NCBI RefSeq assembly: GCF_964340395.1
Contig: NC_135571.1
Span: 5,837,953 to 5,901,952 of the forward strand
Origin: Glandiceps talaboti
Taxonomy: Eukaryota; Hemichordata; Enteropneusta; Spengelidae
Reading direction: 5' to 3'
Length of the DNA stretch: 64,000 nt
Part shown: positions 61,701 through 63,734 of the stretch, piece after piece
Layout: each line of letters begins with the position of its first letter
Numbering within the stretch: position 1 is the first letter of the stretch
Program-made: the position numbers and the translations under genes
The notes under the pieces: generated by a model
Seen by the model: only the letters and a program-made list of their open reading frames with translations
The model's database searches: none
Told to the model about the DNA's origin: nothing

Positions 61701-63699
61701 AGGAGATAAAATTAGATTTATGAGTACTAGAATTTTAACCAATATACACAACATAGCTAGCTTGATATGCTGAGAGCTTTTGACTGCAAACTGTCAGCCT
61801 TGTTTATTTATGATAGAGGGCGCTGTTGACAAGCTGAGAGCTTTCGACTAAACTATCAGTCTTGTTTACTCATGATAGAGGGCGCTGTTTATGATCATGT
61901 TGCAAGCTGACATGATCATGGAGAATGCTTAGAATAGATTTCATTGTTTAGTTTATTTTAGTAAATCAGCAAAATTGATACAAATAACAGATGCACAGAT
62001 TAAAAACTGGTACAAATTGTTGAATTACTTGGATAACCCACCAGGTCAAAGACTTGTTTCCAGTCGGGTCCATGAAAAAGCAGGTAAAAGTATGTAACCT
62101 GGCTAAAACATTTATAAGAGAAAATGATACGTGCCAATTAGGTGAAAGGGTTAGGTGCAGATAAGTGTTAGTCACCGATCACTCTTGCTGCTTTTGCTGC
62201 TCGAGGCACACTTCATGTGCCTTACAAAGGGACGAATATCACTAAGTCTGGCAGCGAGATGAGACGAGACGAGACGAGGTGAAGATAGACTTTAAACTAA
62301 CAATATACTTAGTTTTAGATAGAATTCATTGCATTACAATACATACTATTTTGATGTGTTGCTTTAAGTTTAACATACACAGACTGATACATATGTCAAC
62401 ATTTTATAAACAAACAAATAGCCATGTCAAATGTTACCATGGCAATGCTGATCATGATCATGAGCAGTTCATTATTGGGTGTTATGTGGTTATCACAACA
62501 TTACTGCTAGAGGGCGCTGTTTATCATAATTTTAGCAACCGCTTGAGGGCGCTGTTGATTGTTTTGCAATTTAACAATCGTTAAGGGATCATGTTTTCCA
62601 TGATATAACTATTGCATTTCCATGATTACCTACTAATTTGGACGGATCTGTCCATCCTTGAGATGTGAGTGTCTACTTGCCATGTCTGAGATCTTTCTGT
62701 CAAAAAGTTTTGTGTTTCATCAAAGATTTCTAAGTTACAGTATACATCATCAATTTAATGCTTTTTTTGCTGTCTGCGTGCGGGTAGGTTTGTCGGTAGA
62801 ATTAGGAAACCATTTTGCTCAAAATGATAGTGAAAGGCCATATTTTATACTAACGTAAATGGAAAGACCGTCCAAATATCTTCTGAATAACTACACATAT
62901 CTCTAAAAAGTTGTTTAAAAGAATCAAACTTTGGATTTTGACATTTATATTCCAGCAATCTAGTAGATTCAGGTACAAACTGAAAATAAATCAACTGCAA
63001 AGTGAATTCTGCATGACATATGCTAGCATTGTGTGTTTTTCTGTGTTTGTTTTTCTTCTCTGTCTGCCTGGTACGTTTTGTGCTAAATTCTCGCTACCTG
63101 CAATACAATTCTACACATCGCTGTGGAGTCAAATGGAACAAAGTCGCGCGACAACGCGTTCTAATGTCGACAACTACACTTCCGGTCGACTATGCTAATA
63201 CACAGGAATGTTTCTTTCCCATTTTCAGTTGTAGACATCTCTTGTAATTTTGCTCTGGAAAGATACTGTACATATTTAAATTTCCCACCACCATAATTAT
63301 ATGAGCTTAAAACTTGCGTTTGTCTTATTTGTTACAAATTAAACTGTTTGGAAGAAACATTCACGTGTATTGACATAGGCGACCAGAAGTGTAGGTGTCG
63401 ACAAATGCAAGCGCGGTCGCGCGGTTCCATTTGACTCCTTAGCGATGCATAGAATTGTATTGTAGATAGTGAGAATTCAAGGGCAGCAAACAAAGTATTT
63501 TAATGAATGCAGTCTTCTTCTGATAATACTTTTGACGTTTTCTGTCTTGTTTTGTTTACAGTTCAGTGAGGATAATATTTATCGTCATCTGGAGCCAGCT
63601 CTGGCATTTCAACTTGAAATCAATCGTATGAGGAATTTCGATCTCCGGGCTATTCATGTGCAGAATCACAGAATGCACCTGTATATAGGTTCTGCAAAG
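16543..63699 (+). CDS. ACACA: Acetyl-CoA carboxylase, 5' part (about 31 exons, partial)
   Basis: The multidomain biotin enzyme converts acetyl-CoA to malonyl-CoA, the committed step of fatty-acid synthesis and a brake on mitochondrial fatty-acid import. The exons listed separately join in phase to about 1420 codons. Approximate residues: 1-140 N-terminal tail with MSGLNL (Ser97), matching the AMPK-regulated serine of animal ACC; 140-640 biotin carboxylase with [27 protein letters not shown] and [14 protein letters not shown]; 757-822 biotin carrier with EVMKMVM (Lys810, codon 42902-42904); 850-1420 central region. The carboxyltransferase half lies beyond base 64000. Vertebrates have two paralogues (ACACA, ACACB). 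The symbol here stands for the single ancestral type, and orthology to one paralogue is not claimed. The gene certainly looks functional: there are no stops or frameshifts in the joined exons. Confidence 0.96.
16790..17160. repeat. Dispersed repeat with internal foldback, copy 1
   Basis: Matches about 18797-19085 in the same orientation (GGAAAATATGAGTGACCTAA, ATTATACCAGTGCCA, AAAGTAATGGCAATTTTGA). The first part folds back on itself around GGATCTATCTATTGAGATAA. Unknown family, in ACC intron 1. Confidence 0.75.
17577..18180. repeat. Minisatellite of about 55 bp, 11 units, each with a CTCF-like core
   Basis: Unit consensus contains GTCAGTCTTGTTCACTCTAT then GATAGATGGCGCTGTTTA and CAATTGACTGCAAACT. 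The core AGATGGCGC is intact at about 17627, 17895, 17949, 18003, 18055 and 18163 and mutated in the other five units. Related single units occur at about 61770-61890. Minus-strand open frames ([18 protein letters not shown] repeats) are repeat-derived. Confidence 0.93.
18562..18606 (+). CDS. Possible 45-nt cassette exon between ACC exons 1 and 2
   Basis: Preceded by a pyrimidine-rich TTCTATTTCAG and followed by the weak donor CTG|GTACTG. The length and phases (2 to 2) would keep the ACC frame, adding [14 protein letters not shown]. There is no known counterpart, so this is speculative. Confidence 0.2.
18797..19085. repeat. Dispersed repeat, copy 2
   Basis: Partner of the repeat at 16790-17160, same orientation, with an internal deletion. 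Confidence 0.75.
19398..19550. mobile_element. MITE copy 2 (GTGCCCTCTAA family), right end lost
   Basis: Aligns through GCCAATTTGATGCGCCAC and GAAATGCCAGTTTTTCTCAT with 13741-13907 and stops at ACCATTAG. It is directly preceded by a perfect 26-bp palindrome centred on CACGTG at 19368-19393. Confidence 0.7.
19560..19890. mobile_element. Foldback element (GTTTGATACAACCATGCAGA family), copy 1
   Basis: The left arm GGTTTGATACAACCATGCAG and right arm CTGCATGGTTGTATCAATCA are inverted repeats, with further pairing around ATTTTGTCTAAAT and TTTAGACAAAAT. Other copies are at 24205-24885 and 54795-55065, with a weak half at about 40060-40200. Confidence 0.8.
19975..20415. repeat. Tandem repeat of about 75 bp, five units
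   Basis: Units carry GTAAGTAGATAAAATCTACC, TCATTTTACTAGGGTTCCCT and ACCAGTGTTTTTGTTAAGGG. The array and its right flank are repeated in inverted orientation at 63735-64000, and a decayed unit lies near 21712-21770. Confidence 0.9.
20416..22197. other. ACC intron 1 segment, nothing firm
   Basis: AT-rich without coding signal. A decayed inverted unit of the 19975 repeat is near 21712-21770. No other structure recognised. Confidence 0.5.
22208..22604. mobile_element. Foldback MITE, 397 bp, copy 2 of the 14512 family
   Basis: Same ends (CAATCTGATTAAAATC and GATTTTAATCAGATTG), with the internal sequence in reverse order relative to 14512-14906. Exact 10-bp direct repeat ATGTACTTCC on both sides (22198-22207 and 22605-22614). 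Two copies with independent 10-bp duplications define the element ends well. Confidence 0.92.
23090..23440. repeat. Minisatellite of about 32-35 bp, about nine units
   Basis: Units are built on AAGGTCAAAGTTGAAATGAT followed by TTGTATTCAGTG. Decayed but clearly tandem. Confidence 0.85.
23623..23964. mobile_element. Foldback element (TTAAAGTGGCCATATGG family), full copy
   Basis: Left arm TTAAAGTGGCTATATGGATG, central TTATTGTACATACAATAACA, and a right arm returning through AAAATCCAAAATAAATACCA. Same family as 6332, 24403 and 37357. Confidence 0.8.
24205..24885. mobile_element. Foldback element copy 2, split by a nested element
   Basis: Outer arms GTTTGATACAACCCTGCAGA and GTCTGCATCATTGTATCAAA belong to the 19560 family. 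The middle (about 24403-24753) is a separate foldback of the AGTGGCCATATGGATGAGGA family, ending ATCCATACAGCCACT. The outer element is therefore older than the inner one. Confidence 0.8.
25095..25600. repeat. Minisatellite of about 60 bp, eight units
   Basis: Units contain AACCTGATTACAACCATGAC, GTTATTCAAATGAAGTCATT and ATGTAAATGTACACCCAAT. Confidence 0.92.
26165..26590. repeat. Minisatellite of about 50-55 bp, about nine units
   Basis: Units contain TTGCCAAATATGGTAGTGGT then TGCACACATTTTCTGTTGT, progressively diverged to CCATATATGGCAGTAGTTGT. The array ends about 120 bp before the acceptor of ACC exon 2. Open frames on both strands are repeat-derived. Confidence 0.92.
26708..26779 (+). CDS. 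ACACA: ACC exon 2, probable cassette exon (codons 69-93)
   Basis: 72 nt between acceptor TCTTCACAG and weak donor AAAAG|GTTCAT. Codes (R)[20 protein letters not shown] then AGK plus AG of a split Arg codon. Both edges are phase 2, so including or skipping it keeps the frame. No vertebrate counterpart recognised. Skipping would place Phe and Arg at -5 and -4 of the conserved serine in exon 3. Confidence 0.55.
26935..27285. repeat. Minisatellite of about 60 bp, six units
   Basis: Units contain GGTGTAATTACATAGAGTTA, CAGAAACCAAGTCATTAAAG and CTGATACCCTATATA. It lies in ACC intron 2, about 155 bp after exon 2. Confidence 0.93.
27762..28377. mobile_element. DNA transposon remnant with TTAA duplication and nested foldback
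   Basis: The terminal inverted repeats start AGGGACATGGTC and end GACCACGTCCCT and continue for about 80 bp (TTTGTTTCCAAAT, TTTTACCCTTCACTGTCAC). TTAA flanks both ends (27758-27761 and 28378-28381), as in piggyBac or Kolobok-type elements. A block at 27996-28276 with its own ends GCCCCATCTA and TAGATGGGGC appears to be a second, nested element. No transposase coding is seen. Confidence 0.82.
28382..30403. other. ACC intron 2 segment, nothing firm
   Basis: AT-rich non-coding DNA with a short (GTTT)n near 28988-29025. No elements or exons recognised. Confidence 0.5.
30413..30696. mobile_element. Foldback MITE, 284 bp, 9-bp target duplication
   Basis: Arms of about 115 bp beginning TAGACTCTCTCACA and ending TGTGAGAGAGTCTA, with AAAACTTGGGTTGTTTTGTA in both. 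Exact direct repeat CACTAACTC on each side (30404-30412 and 30697-30705). Confidence 0.92.
31035..31176 (+). CDS. ACACA: ACC exon 3 (codons 93-140)
   Basis: Acceptor AACCTACAG, donor AACAAG|GTAGGG. Codes [20 protein letters not shown] then [26 protein letters not shown] aligns with the AMPK-target segment of animal ACC (Ser97 here). The in-frame ATG at 31042 could serve as an alternative start for a shorter form. Confidence 0.95.
31177..31737. other. ACC intron 3
   Basis: Only a TTTAT-rich tract near 31335-31396 stands out. Nothing else seen. Confidence 0.6.
31738..31876 (+). CDS. ACACA: ACC exon 4 (codons 141-187)
   Basis: Codes [20 protein letters not shown] and [14 protein letters not shown], the start of the biotin carboxylase domain. 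Acceptor CTGTACAG, donor GCAG|GTAATG. Confidence 0.98.
31877..32412. other. ACC intron 4
   Basis: Unremarkable, nothing recognised. Confidence 0.6.
32413..32604 (+). CDS. ACACA: ACC exon 5 (codons 187-251)
   Basis: Codes [15 protein letters not shown] then [18 protein letters not shown] and [19 protein letters not shown], the core of the biotin carboxylase N-terminal subdomain. Donor ATCG|GTGAGT. Confidence 0.98.
32905..33223 (+). repeat. Two upstream partial duplicates of ACC exon 6
   Basis: Two units of about 158-159 bp lie directly before the real exon. Copy 1 (32905-33065) has lost its acceptor and carries a stop (CTGCCATAG against the real CTGCCGTGG). Copy 2 (33066-33223) keeps an acceptor CTCTAG and an intact frame from [17 protein letters not shown] to SGSGLTIE, then runs into intron sequence. 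Both lack the second half of the exon and its donor. A weak AAAAG|GTCTAT follows copy 2 at 33197. Confidence 0.92.
33224..33432 (+). CDS. ACACA: ACC exon 6 (codons 251-320)
   Basis: Codes [20 protein letters not shown] and [15 protein letters not shown] through [10 protein letters not shown]. Acceptor TTCTCTAG, donor TTACAG|GTACAG. It is the only one of three tandem copies with both splice sites and the full length. Confidence 0.97.
33640..34293 (+). repeat. Repeats of the 3' splice-site flank of ACC exon 7
   Basis: About six units of 85-105 bp lie before the genuine acceptor flank. Shared blocks are CCCTCAGGGTAGCCATAACT, GTGAGTATGACATTACA and ATATCTACCATTGTGTTTAT, and units are joined by C-rich runs. 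Early units keep an acceptor-like TTATCTTCAGTC or ATATTCAGTC resembling the real TTATCTCTAG|TCAG. The last unit is the true splice site. Confidence 0.88.
34294..34457 (+). CDS. ACACA: ACC exon 7 (codons 321-375), ATP-grasp loop
   Basis: Codes [20 protein letters not shown], the ATP-binding glycine-rich loop of biotin carboxylase, then [20 protein letters not shown]. Donor GAAAG|GTAAGT. Confidence 0.98.
34458..35235. other. ACC intron 7
   Basis: No repeats or elements recognised. Confidence 0.6.
35236..35392 (+). CDS. ACACA: ACC exon 8 (codons 375-427)
   Basis: Codes [20 protein letters not shown] then [18 protein letters not shown], the biotin carboxylase signature and catalytic region. Donor CAG|GTAGGC. 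Confidence 0.98.
35570..35886 (+). mobile_element. LINE 3' fragment (end of reverse-transcriptase ORF and tail)
   Basis: From 35648 one frame reads [20 protein letters not shown] then [12 protein letters not shown], a stop, and [11 protein letters not shown], the typical last residues of CR1/L2/jockey-like LINE ORF2. A 3' UTR with AGCGCC and GGCGCTATATAAAT ends in (GATT)n at about 35863-35885. 5'-truncated and dead, in ACC intron 8. Confidence 0.75.
36083..36253 (+). CDS. ACACA: ACC exon 9 (codons 428-484)
   Basis: Codes [16 protein letters not shown] then [20 protein letters not shown] and [22 protein letters not shown] includes the conserved Glu, Asn and Arg of the ATP-grasp active site. 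Donor CAG|GTGGGA. Confidence 0.98.
36300..36432. repeat. AATAC pentanucleotide microsatellite
   Basis: (AATAC)n with AATATAC interruptions, in ACC intron 9. A similar array is at 45880-46090. Confidence 0.95.
36735..36905. repeat. Dispersed repeat (copy 1 of 2)
   Basis: Shares GATATTGTAGATA, ATAGAATGC, CATGGGTAAAACCACC, CGCATAGTATATA and AGTCATTGAGCC with 43070-43240, same orientation. Unknown family of about 170 bp. Confidence 0.8.
37080..37171 (+). CDS. ACACA: ACC exon 10 (codons 485-515)
   Basis: Codes [20 protein letters not shown] then SWDDTPIDF. Acceptor CTGCTTCAG, donor GATGA|GTAAGT. Confidence 0.97.
37357..37607. mobile_element. Foldback element (TTAAAGTGGCCATATGG family), interrupted copy
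   Basis: Left arm and central TTATTGTATGTACAATAACA are present and the right arm begins (TTGCAATGTATTGAGTAACA), then gives way to the 48-bp minisatellite. No right end is found beyond it. Confidence 0.75.
37608..38200. repeat. 48-bp minisatellite, about 12-13 units
   Basis: Units are built of TGTCCATGTGTCTGTCCATG and GCCGTGTGTCCATGTG with TCCGTCTGTGCATG. The unit is a multiple of three without stops, so five frames stay open for about 200 codons. That is a consequence of the repeat, not a gene. It lies in ACC intron 10. Confidence 0.96.
38313..38382 (+). CDS. ACACA: ACC exon 11 (codons 515-538)
   Basis: Codes [20 protein letters not shown] then PDE. Acceptor ATATTCTCAG, donor GATGAG|GTAAGT. 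Confidence 0.97.
38470..38825 (+). mobile_element. tRNA-derived SINE, copy 2
   Basis: Head GATGGGTGAATGGTTAGAGT with B box-like GATTCGAGCCTC, body sharing CAACCCAGCTGTATAATTGG with the reverse complement of 4031-4385, and tail AACTTTATTATTAATATT. It lies in ACC intron 11. Confidence 0.8.
38884..39047 (+). CDS. ACACA: ACC exon 12 (codons 539-593)
   Basis: Codes [20 protein letters not shown] then [20 protein letters not shown] and [14 protein letters not shown], the biotin carboxylase C-terminal subdomain. Confidence 0.98.
39048..39565. other. ACC intron 12
   Basis: AT-rich, with an AAAAC-type run at about 39500-39535. Nothing else seen. Confidence 0.6.
39566..39716 (+). CDS. ACACA: ACC exon 13 (codons 593-643)
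   Basis: Codes [20 protein letters not shown] then [10 protein letters not shown] and [17 protein letters not shown], the end of biotin carboxylase and the linker. Donor CAG|GTCAGT. Confidence 0.98.
39717..40391. other. ACC intron 13 with a decayed foldback half
   Basis: About 40060-40200 resembles the left half of the 19560 foldback family (TGACTGGCTCTAATTTATAT, CCATTCAGAAACCA, GTAGCAAGATTG). The remainder is unremarkable. Confidence 0.5.
40392..40495 (+). CDS. ACACA: ACC exon 14 (codons 644-678)
   Basis: Codes [20 protein letters not shown] then [14 protein letters not shown]. Donor GAAAG|GTAAGTTTGAT. Confidence 0.97.
40534..40601 (+). repeat. Partial duplicate of ACC exon 14 end with donor
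   Basis: ACTGATAGAGCTATCATCAA and ACAATATCTGCATGAATTTG mirror the end of exon 14, and the copy keeps the same donor GAAAG|GTAAGTTTGAT at 40602. No acceptor is seen, so it is a potential cryptic 5' splice site. Confidence 0.85.
40612..40920. repeat. TG-rich microsatellite with TATATTATATAATC spacers
   Basis: Alternating (TG)n and TAAGTATATATTATATAATC segments in ACC intron 14, ending in about 30 bp of pure TG. Confidence 0.93.
40976..41137 (+). CDS. ACACA: ACC exon 15 (codons 678-732)
   Basis: Codes [20 protein letters not shown] then [20 protein letters not shown] and STVEVDVHK. Donor CACAA|GTAAGT. Confidence 0.96.
41138..41930 (+). repeat. Tandem copies of the exon 15 donor flank, about 10 units
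   Basis: Units of about 60-110 bp share GTGTTAGGATTGGTTGGCCA, GACCACCTGGTAGAATATAT and TATGTAAATTAAGTAA, starting at the genuine donor GTAAGTGTTAGGGATTGG. Two longer units (about 41588 and 41700) also carry GTAGAAGTAGATATAAACAA, a copy of the coding end VEVDVH, followed by GTAAATGTTA. Confidence 0.92.
42324..42398 (+). CDS. ACACA: ACC exon 16 (codons 732-757)
   Basis: Codes [20 protein letters not shown] then EEVD. Acceptor ATGAATAG, donor GACAG|GTAAGG. Confidence 0.97.
42440..42570. repeat. GATA/GACA microsatellite
   Basis: (GATA)n and (GACA)n blocks in ACC intron 16. Minus-strand I/Y/L/S frames are artefacts. Confidence 0.97.
42745..42939 (+). CDS. ACACA: ACC exon 17 (codons 757-822), biotin carrier domain
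   Basis: Codes [40 protein letters not shown] and [20 protein letters not shown]. The Lys of EVMKM (codon 42902-42904) is the biotin attachment site. Donor GGATG|GTAAGT. Confidence 0.99.
43070..43240. repeat. Dispersed repeat (copy 2 of 2)
   Basis: Partner of 36735-36905, same orientation, in ACC intron 17. Confidence 0.8.
43374..43464 (+). CDS. ACACA: ACC exon 18 (codons 822-852)
   Basis: Codes [20 protein letters not shown] then [10 protein letters not shown], closing the biotin carrier domain. Donor AGA|GTAAGT. Confidence 0.97.
43600..43858 (+). mobile_element. tRNA-derived SINE, second family
   Basis: Head GTCAGTGGCTGAGCGGTTAG and B box GGGTTCGAACCC, then a core TTTTCCCGGGGTACTCCAGT with TTCCTCC and a tail AATAAAGTTTATTATTATTA. 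The head and core differ from those at 4031 and 38470. It lies in ACC intron 18. Confidence 0.8.
44086..44232 (+). CDS. ACACA: ACC exon 19 (codons 853-901)
   Basis: Codes [20 protein letters not shown] then [18 protein letters not shown]. First exon of the central domain. Confidence 0.96.
44420..44608 (+). CDS. ACACA: ACC exon 20 (codons 902-964)
   Basis: Codes [37 protein letters not shown] and [14 protein letters not shown]. Donor CAG|GTGAGT. Confidence 0.97.
44609..45341. other. ACC intron 20
   Basis: Scattered AACTGGTT and AACCAGTT words (also in intron 19) but no clear array. Otherwise nothing seen. Confidence 0.55.
45342..45442 (+). CDS. ACACA: ACC exon 21 (codons 965-998)
   Basis: Codes [20 protein letters not shown] then [13 protein letters not shown]. 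Donor CAGAG|GTAAAT. Confidence 0.97.
45640..45845. repeat. Minisatellite of about 62 bp, four units
   Basis: Units contain GTGTGTGCAGGCACCAGTGC and CTGGTACATACGTAATCATA, in ACC intron 21. Confidence 0.9.
45880..46090. repeat. AATAC/AACAC pentanucleotide microsatellite
   Basis: About 200 bp of (AATAC)n with AACAC and AGTAC variants. It ends about 75 bp before ACC exon 22. Confidence 0.96.
46166..46379 (+). CDS. ACACA: ACC exon 22 (codons 998-1069)
   Basis: Codes [40 protein letters not shown] and [16 protein letters not shown]. Donor ATT|GTAAGC. Confidence 0.97.
46380..47054. other. ACC intron 22, 5' part
   Basis: No element or array recognised. Confidence 0.55.
47055..47335. repeat. 53-bp minisatellite, five units
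   Basis: Nearly identical units: AACACCATGCCACCTAATTG, AAACTCTATAGTCACTCTCA, TTTGGTAGTAG. A diverged fragment precedes the array at about 46785-46800 (AGTTTCAGTTAGGTGAC in inverted sense). Low divergence implies recent expansion. Confidence 0.95.
47764..47877 (+). CDS. ACACA: ACC exon 23 (codons 1070-1107)
   Basis: Codes [20 protein letters not shown] then [18 protein letters not shown]. Donor CAG|GTGAGA. Confidence 0.97.
47878..48546. other. ACC intron 23
   Basis: Nothing recognised. Confidence 0.55.
48547..48750 (+). CDS. ACACA: ACC exon 24 (codons 1108-1175)
   Basis: Codes [40 protein letters not shown] and [15 protein letters not shown]. Donor CTGGAG|GTAAGA. Confidence 0.98.
48796..48990 (+). 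repeat. Two decayed copies of ACC exon 24 end
   Basis: Each repeats the coding end (CCTGGTTTCTTCC, CTGTCAGGACAGCTGCATTG; then AACCCTGTTGTCAGGATAAT) and the intron start. In both, the donor GAG|GTAAGAAATG has become GAGGAAAGAAATG, so neither can splice there. Confidence 0.9.
49346..49590. repeat. Three tandem units of about 85 bp
   Basis: Units contain AGCTTGCACTGCCCATCATC, AACTCATATTGACAAGGCCC and TATTTCCCCATGGGTG. A related fragment (GACAAGGCCCTCTATGTAAC) lies at about 35998 in intron 8. Confidence 0.88.
49619..49737 (+). CDS. ACACA: ACC exon 25 (codons 1176-1215)
   Basis: Codes [20 protein letters not shown] then [19 protein letters not shown]. Donor AACAG|GTAATG. Confidence 0.97.
50314..50335. 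repeat. Short palindrome AGACCCTCC...GGAGGGTCT
   Basis: Nine-base arms around ACAT, followed by ATGAGCTGTG. It resembles the palindrome at 19368-19393 (ATAGACCCTAC...). It lies in ACC intron 25. Confidence 0.7.
50920..51165. mobile_element. Foldback sequence, family not known
   Basis: The left arm (ATATTTCATGGTTTGATAAG, AACAGTTTTATGGTCTCTTT) and right arm (AAAGAGGCCATAAAACTGTT, CTTATCAAAAGATGAAATGT) are inverted repeats around a loop of about 55 bp. Ends are uncertain. Confidence 0.75.
51225..51370. repeat. Tandem duplicate of about 70 bp
   Basis: TAAGTAGTGACTAAAATGTC and TTCTTGTACACGAACACAAT recur once with small changes. Confidence 0.8.
52102..52125 (+). CDS. ACACA: ACC microexon, 24 nt (codons 1215-1223)
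   Basis: Acceptor TATTTTTACAG and donor CTAAG|GTATGG around 24 nt coding (S)QATFPRL(R). Phase 2 on both sides, so it can be included or skipped without a frameshift. Vertebrate ACC1 has an alternatively spliced 24-nt exon coding GNIPTLNR at the same place between HPNR and M, next to a phosphoserine. Its position and size match exactly. Confidence 0.8.
52126..54500. other. ACC intron 26, 5' part
   Basis: Contains a G run (about 52420-52435) and an A run (about 52711-52734). No element or exon recognised. Confidence 0.5.
54501..54527 (+). CDS. Possible second ACC microexon, 27 nt
   Basis: A long pyrimidine tract ends TTATCTGTCAAG; 27 nt code LDILIPVD with split Arg codons on both sides; the donor GATAG|GTCTGT is mediocre. 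Phases 2 and 2 fit between the 24-nt microexon and exon 27. No known counterpart. Confidence 0.25.
   Translation, partial: TGYPHTSG
54795..55065. mobile_element. Foldback element (19560 family), copy 3
   Basis: Left CTGTTTGATAAGATTACGCA with GAAACCAGTAAGGAAC and right TTATTGGTTTCTGCGTCGTT with GTATCAAACAG are inverted repeats, as in the other copies. Confidence 0.75.
55277..55549 (+). pseudogene. Possible piggyBac-like transposase fragment
   Basis: A 90-codon open frame contains [20 protein letters not shown], then [16 protein letters not shown] and a region ending DIYVGMRD. The spacing resembles the GR...P.K....VW...D...Y...V.TG block of piggyBac-family DDE transposases. No start, no other domain and no element ends are seen. 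The similarity is from memory and modest. Confidence 0.3.
55677..55808. repeat. CATA/CATG microsatellite
   Basis: (ACAT)n with GTACGT and (GCAT)n blocks in ACC intron 26. Confidence 0.97.
56035..56175 (+). CDS. ACACA: ACC exon 27 (codons 1223-1270)
   Basis: Codes [20 protein letters not shown], then [25 protein letters not shown] aligns with the family. The N-terminal part is the regulatory, variable stretch that follows the alternative microexon. Donor CACAG|GTTATA. Confidence 0.95.
56754..56853 (+). CDS. ACACA: ACC exon 28 (codons 1270-1303)
   Basis: Codes [20 protein letters not shown] then [13 protein letters not shown], including the family's F(D)E...SPPDSP stretch. Donor CAG|GTCAGT. 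Confidence 0.94.
57010..57330. repeat. Three tandem units of about 130 bp with CTCF-like cores
   Basis: Units contain TACTGCCCTCTAGTGTCATA, GATTCTGAAAGATATTACAA and AACCCTTGAAAAGATGTCAA. Each carries a TGCCCTCTAGTG (or TCTGGTG) core. It lies in ACC intron 28. Confidence 0.9.
57526..57639 (+). CDS. ACACA: ACC exon 29 (codons 1304-1341)
   Basis: Codes [20 protein letters not shown] then [26 protein letters not shown] is a family landmark. Donor TCAAAG|GTCAGT. Confidence 0.96.
57640..58235 (+). repeat. Tandem copies of the exon 29 donor region, about 12 units
   Basis: The first units read TTTCAGGTCAAAGGTCAAAA, echoing the exon end TCCCAGTCAAAGGTCAGTG. They grade into a regular 54-bp array (TTGGGTCACAGGACATTGAG, GTAAAAGGTCAGAATACACA, TTCAGTACA). 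Several keep AAAG|GTCAG, a donor-like sequence. Confidence 0.88.
58439..58533. repeat. Hairpin with arms of about 36 bp, upstream of exon 30
   Basis: GTACTGTTTTTCAGCTTTAC with CGAAAGTAATCAC pairs with GCGATTACTTTCGGCAAAGC and TGAAGAACAGTGTAC. The arms are better matched than the surroundings, so it may be a small foldback element. Confidence 0.8.
58630..58728 (+). CDS. ACACA: ACC exon 30 (codons 1342-1374)
   Basis: Codes [20 protein letters not shown] then [20 protein letters not shown] and EFPK.FT.RAR are family landmarks. Compared with my memory of vertebrate ACC1, about 16 residues between the two are absent. Donor GAT|GTAAGT. Confidence 0.93.
58729..59665 (+). repeat. Tandem copies of the exon 30 donor region, about 10-11 units
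   Basis: Units of about 80-100 bp repeat (A)AT|GTAAGT followed by ATTATAGAATGGAATAACC, CATTTCAATAATTAGACTGT and CATGATTATAGGGTG. Several copies keep a good 5' splice-site sequence (for example near 58822, 58918, 59090, 59347, 59651). Use of any of them would read [10 protein letters not shown] and stop. Confidence 0.9.
59848..59910 (+). CDS. ACACA: Possible 63-nt ACC cassette exon
   Basis: Acceptor TGTTTTCATAG and donor TCCAG|GTACAC flank 63 nt coding [20 protein letters not shown] after an Arg. Phase 0 on both sides matches exons 30 and 31. Vertebrate ACC joins the flanking sequences directly, so this would add 21 residues before [12 protein letters not shown]. The open frame and splice sites are good; there is no homology support. 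Confidence 0.4.
59935..60540. repeat. 33-bp minisatellite, about 17 units
   Basis: Unit GACCTTTCCTGTTTACTATG then CCATCTAGTGATA. Since 33 is a multiple of three, frames stay open on both strands ([22 protein letters not shown]). It starts about 25 bp after the candidate cassette exon. Confidence 0.95.
60680..60990. repeat. Four decayed tandem units of about 95 bp
   Basis: Units share TTTCACCACTAGAGGGTGCA and TTGTTGAAAAGGTCTATCAG. The CACTAGAGGG core resembles the linker in ACTR6 intron 2. Confidence 0.85.
61770..61890. repeat. Two units related to the 17577 minisatellite
   Basis: TTTTGACTGCAAACTGTCAG and GATAGAGGGCGCTGTT occur twice, matching the intron 1 array 44 kb away in the same orientation. 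Two more GAGGGCGCTGTT cores follow near 62510 and 62545. Confidence 0.8.
63086..63477. mobile_element. Foldback MITE-like element, about 390 bp
   Basis: Arms of about 135 bp: CAATACAATTCTACACATCG, GGAGTCAAATGGAAC, TGTCGACAACTACACTTC and their inverted partners. The ends AATTCTCGCTAC and GATAGTGAGAATT pair. CpG-rich compared with its surroundings. It ends about 85 bp before exon 31. No clear target duplication. Confidence 0.85.
63562..63699 (+). CDS. ACACA: ACC exon 31 (codons 1375-1420), last in window
   Basis: Codes [20 protein letters not shown] then [20 protein letters not shown] and [19 protein letters not shown] is strongly conserved in ACC. Donor AAAG|GTGGGT. The next exon is beyond the window. 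Confidence 0.97.
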
Positions 63700-63734
63700 G
63701 TGGGTGATACATCTTACTATGTTTTTCCTCAGGT

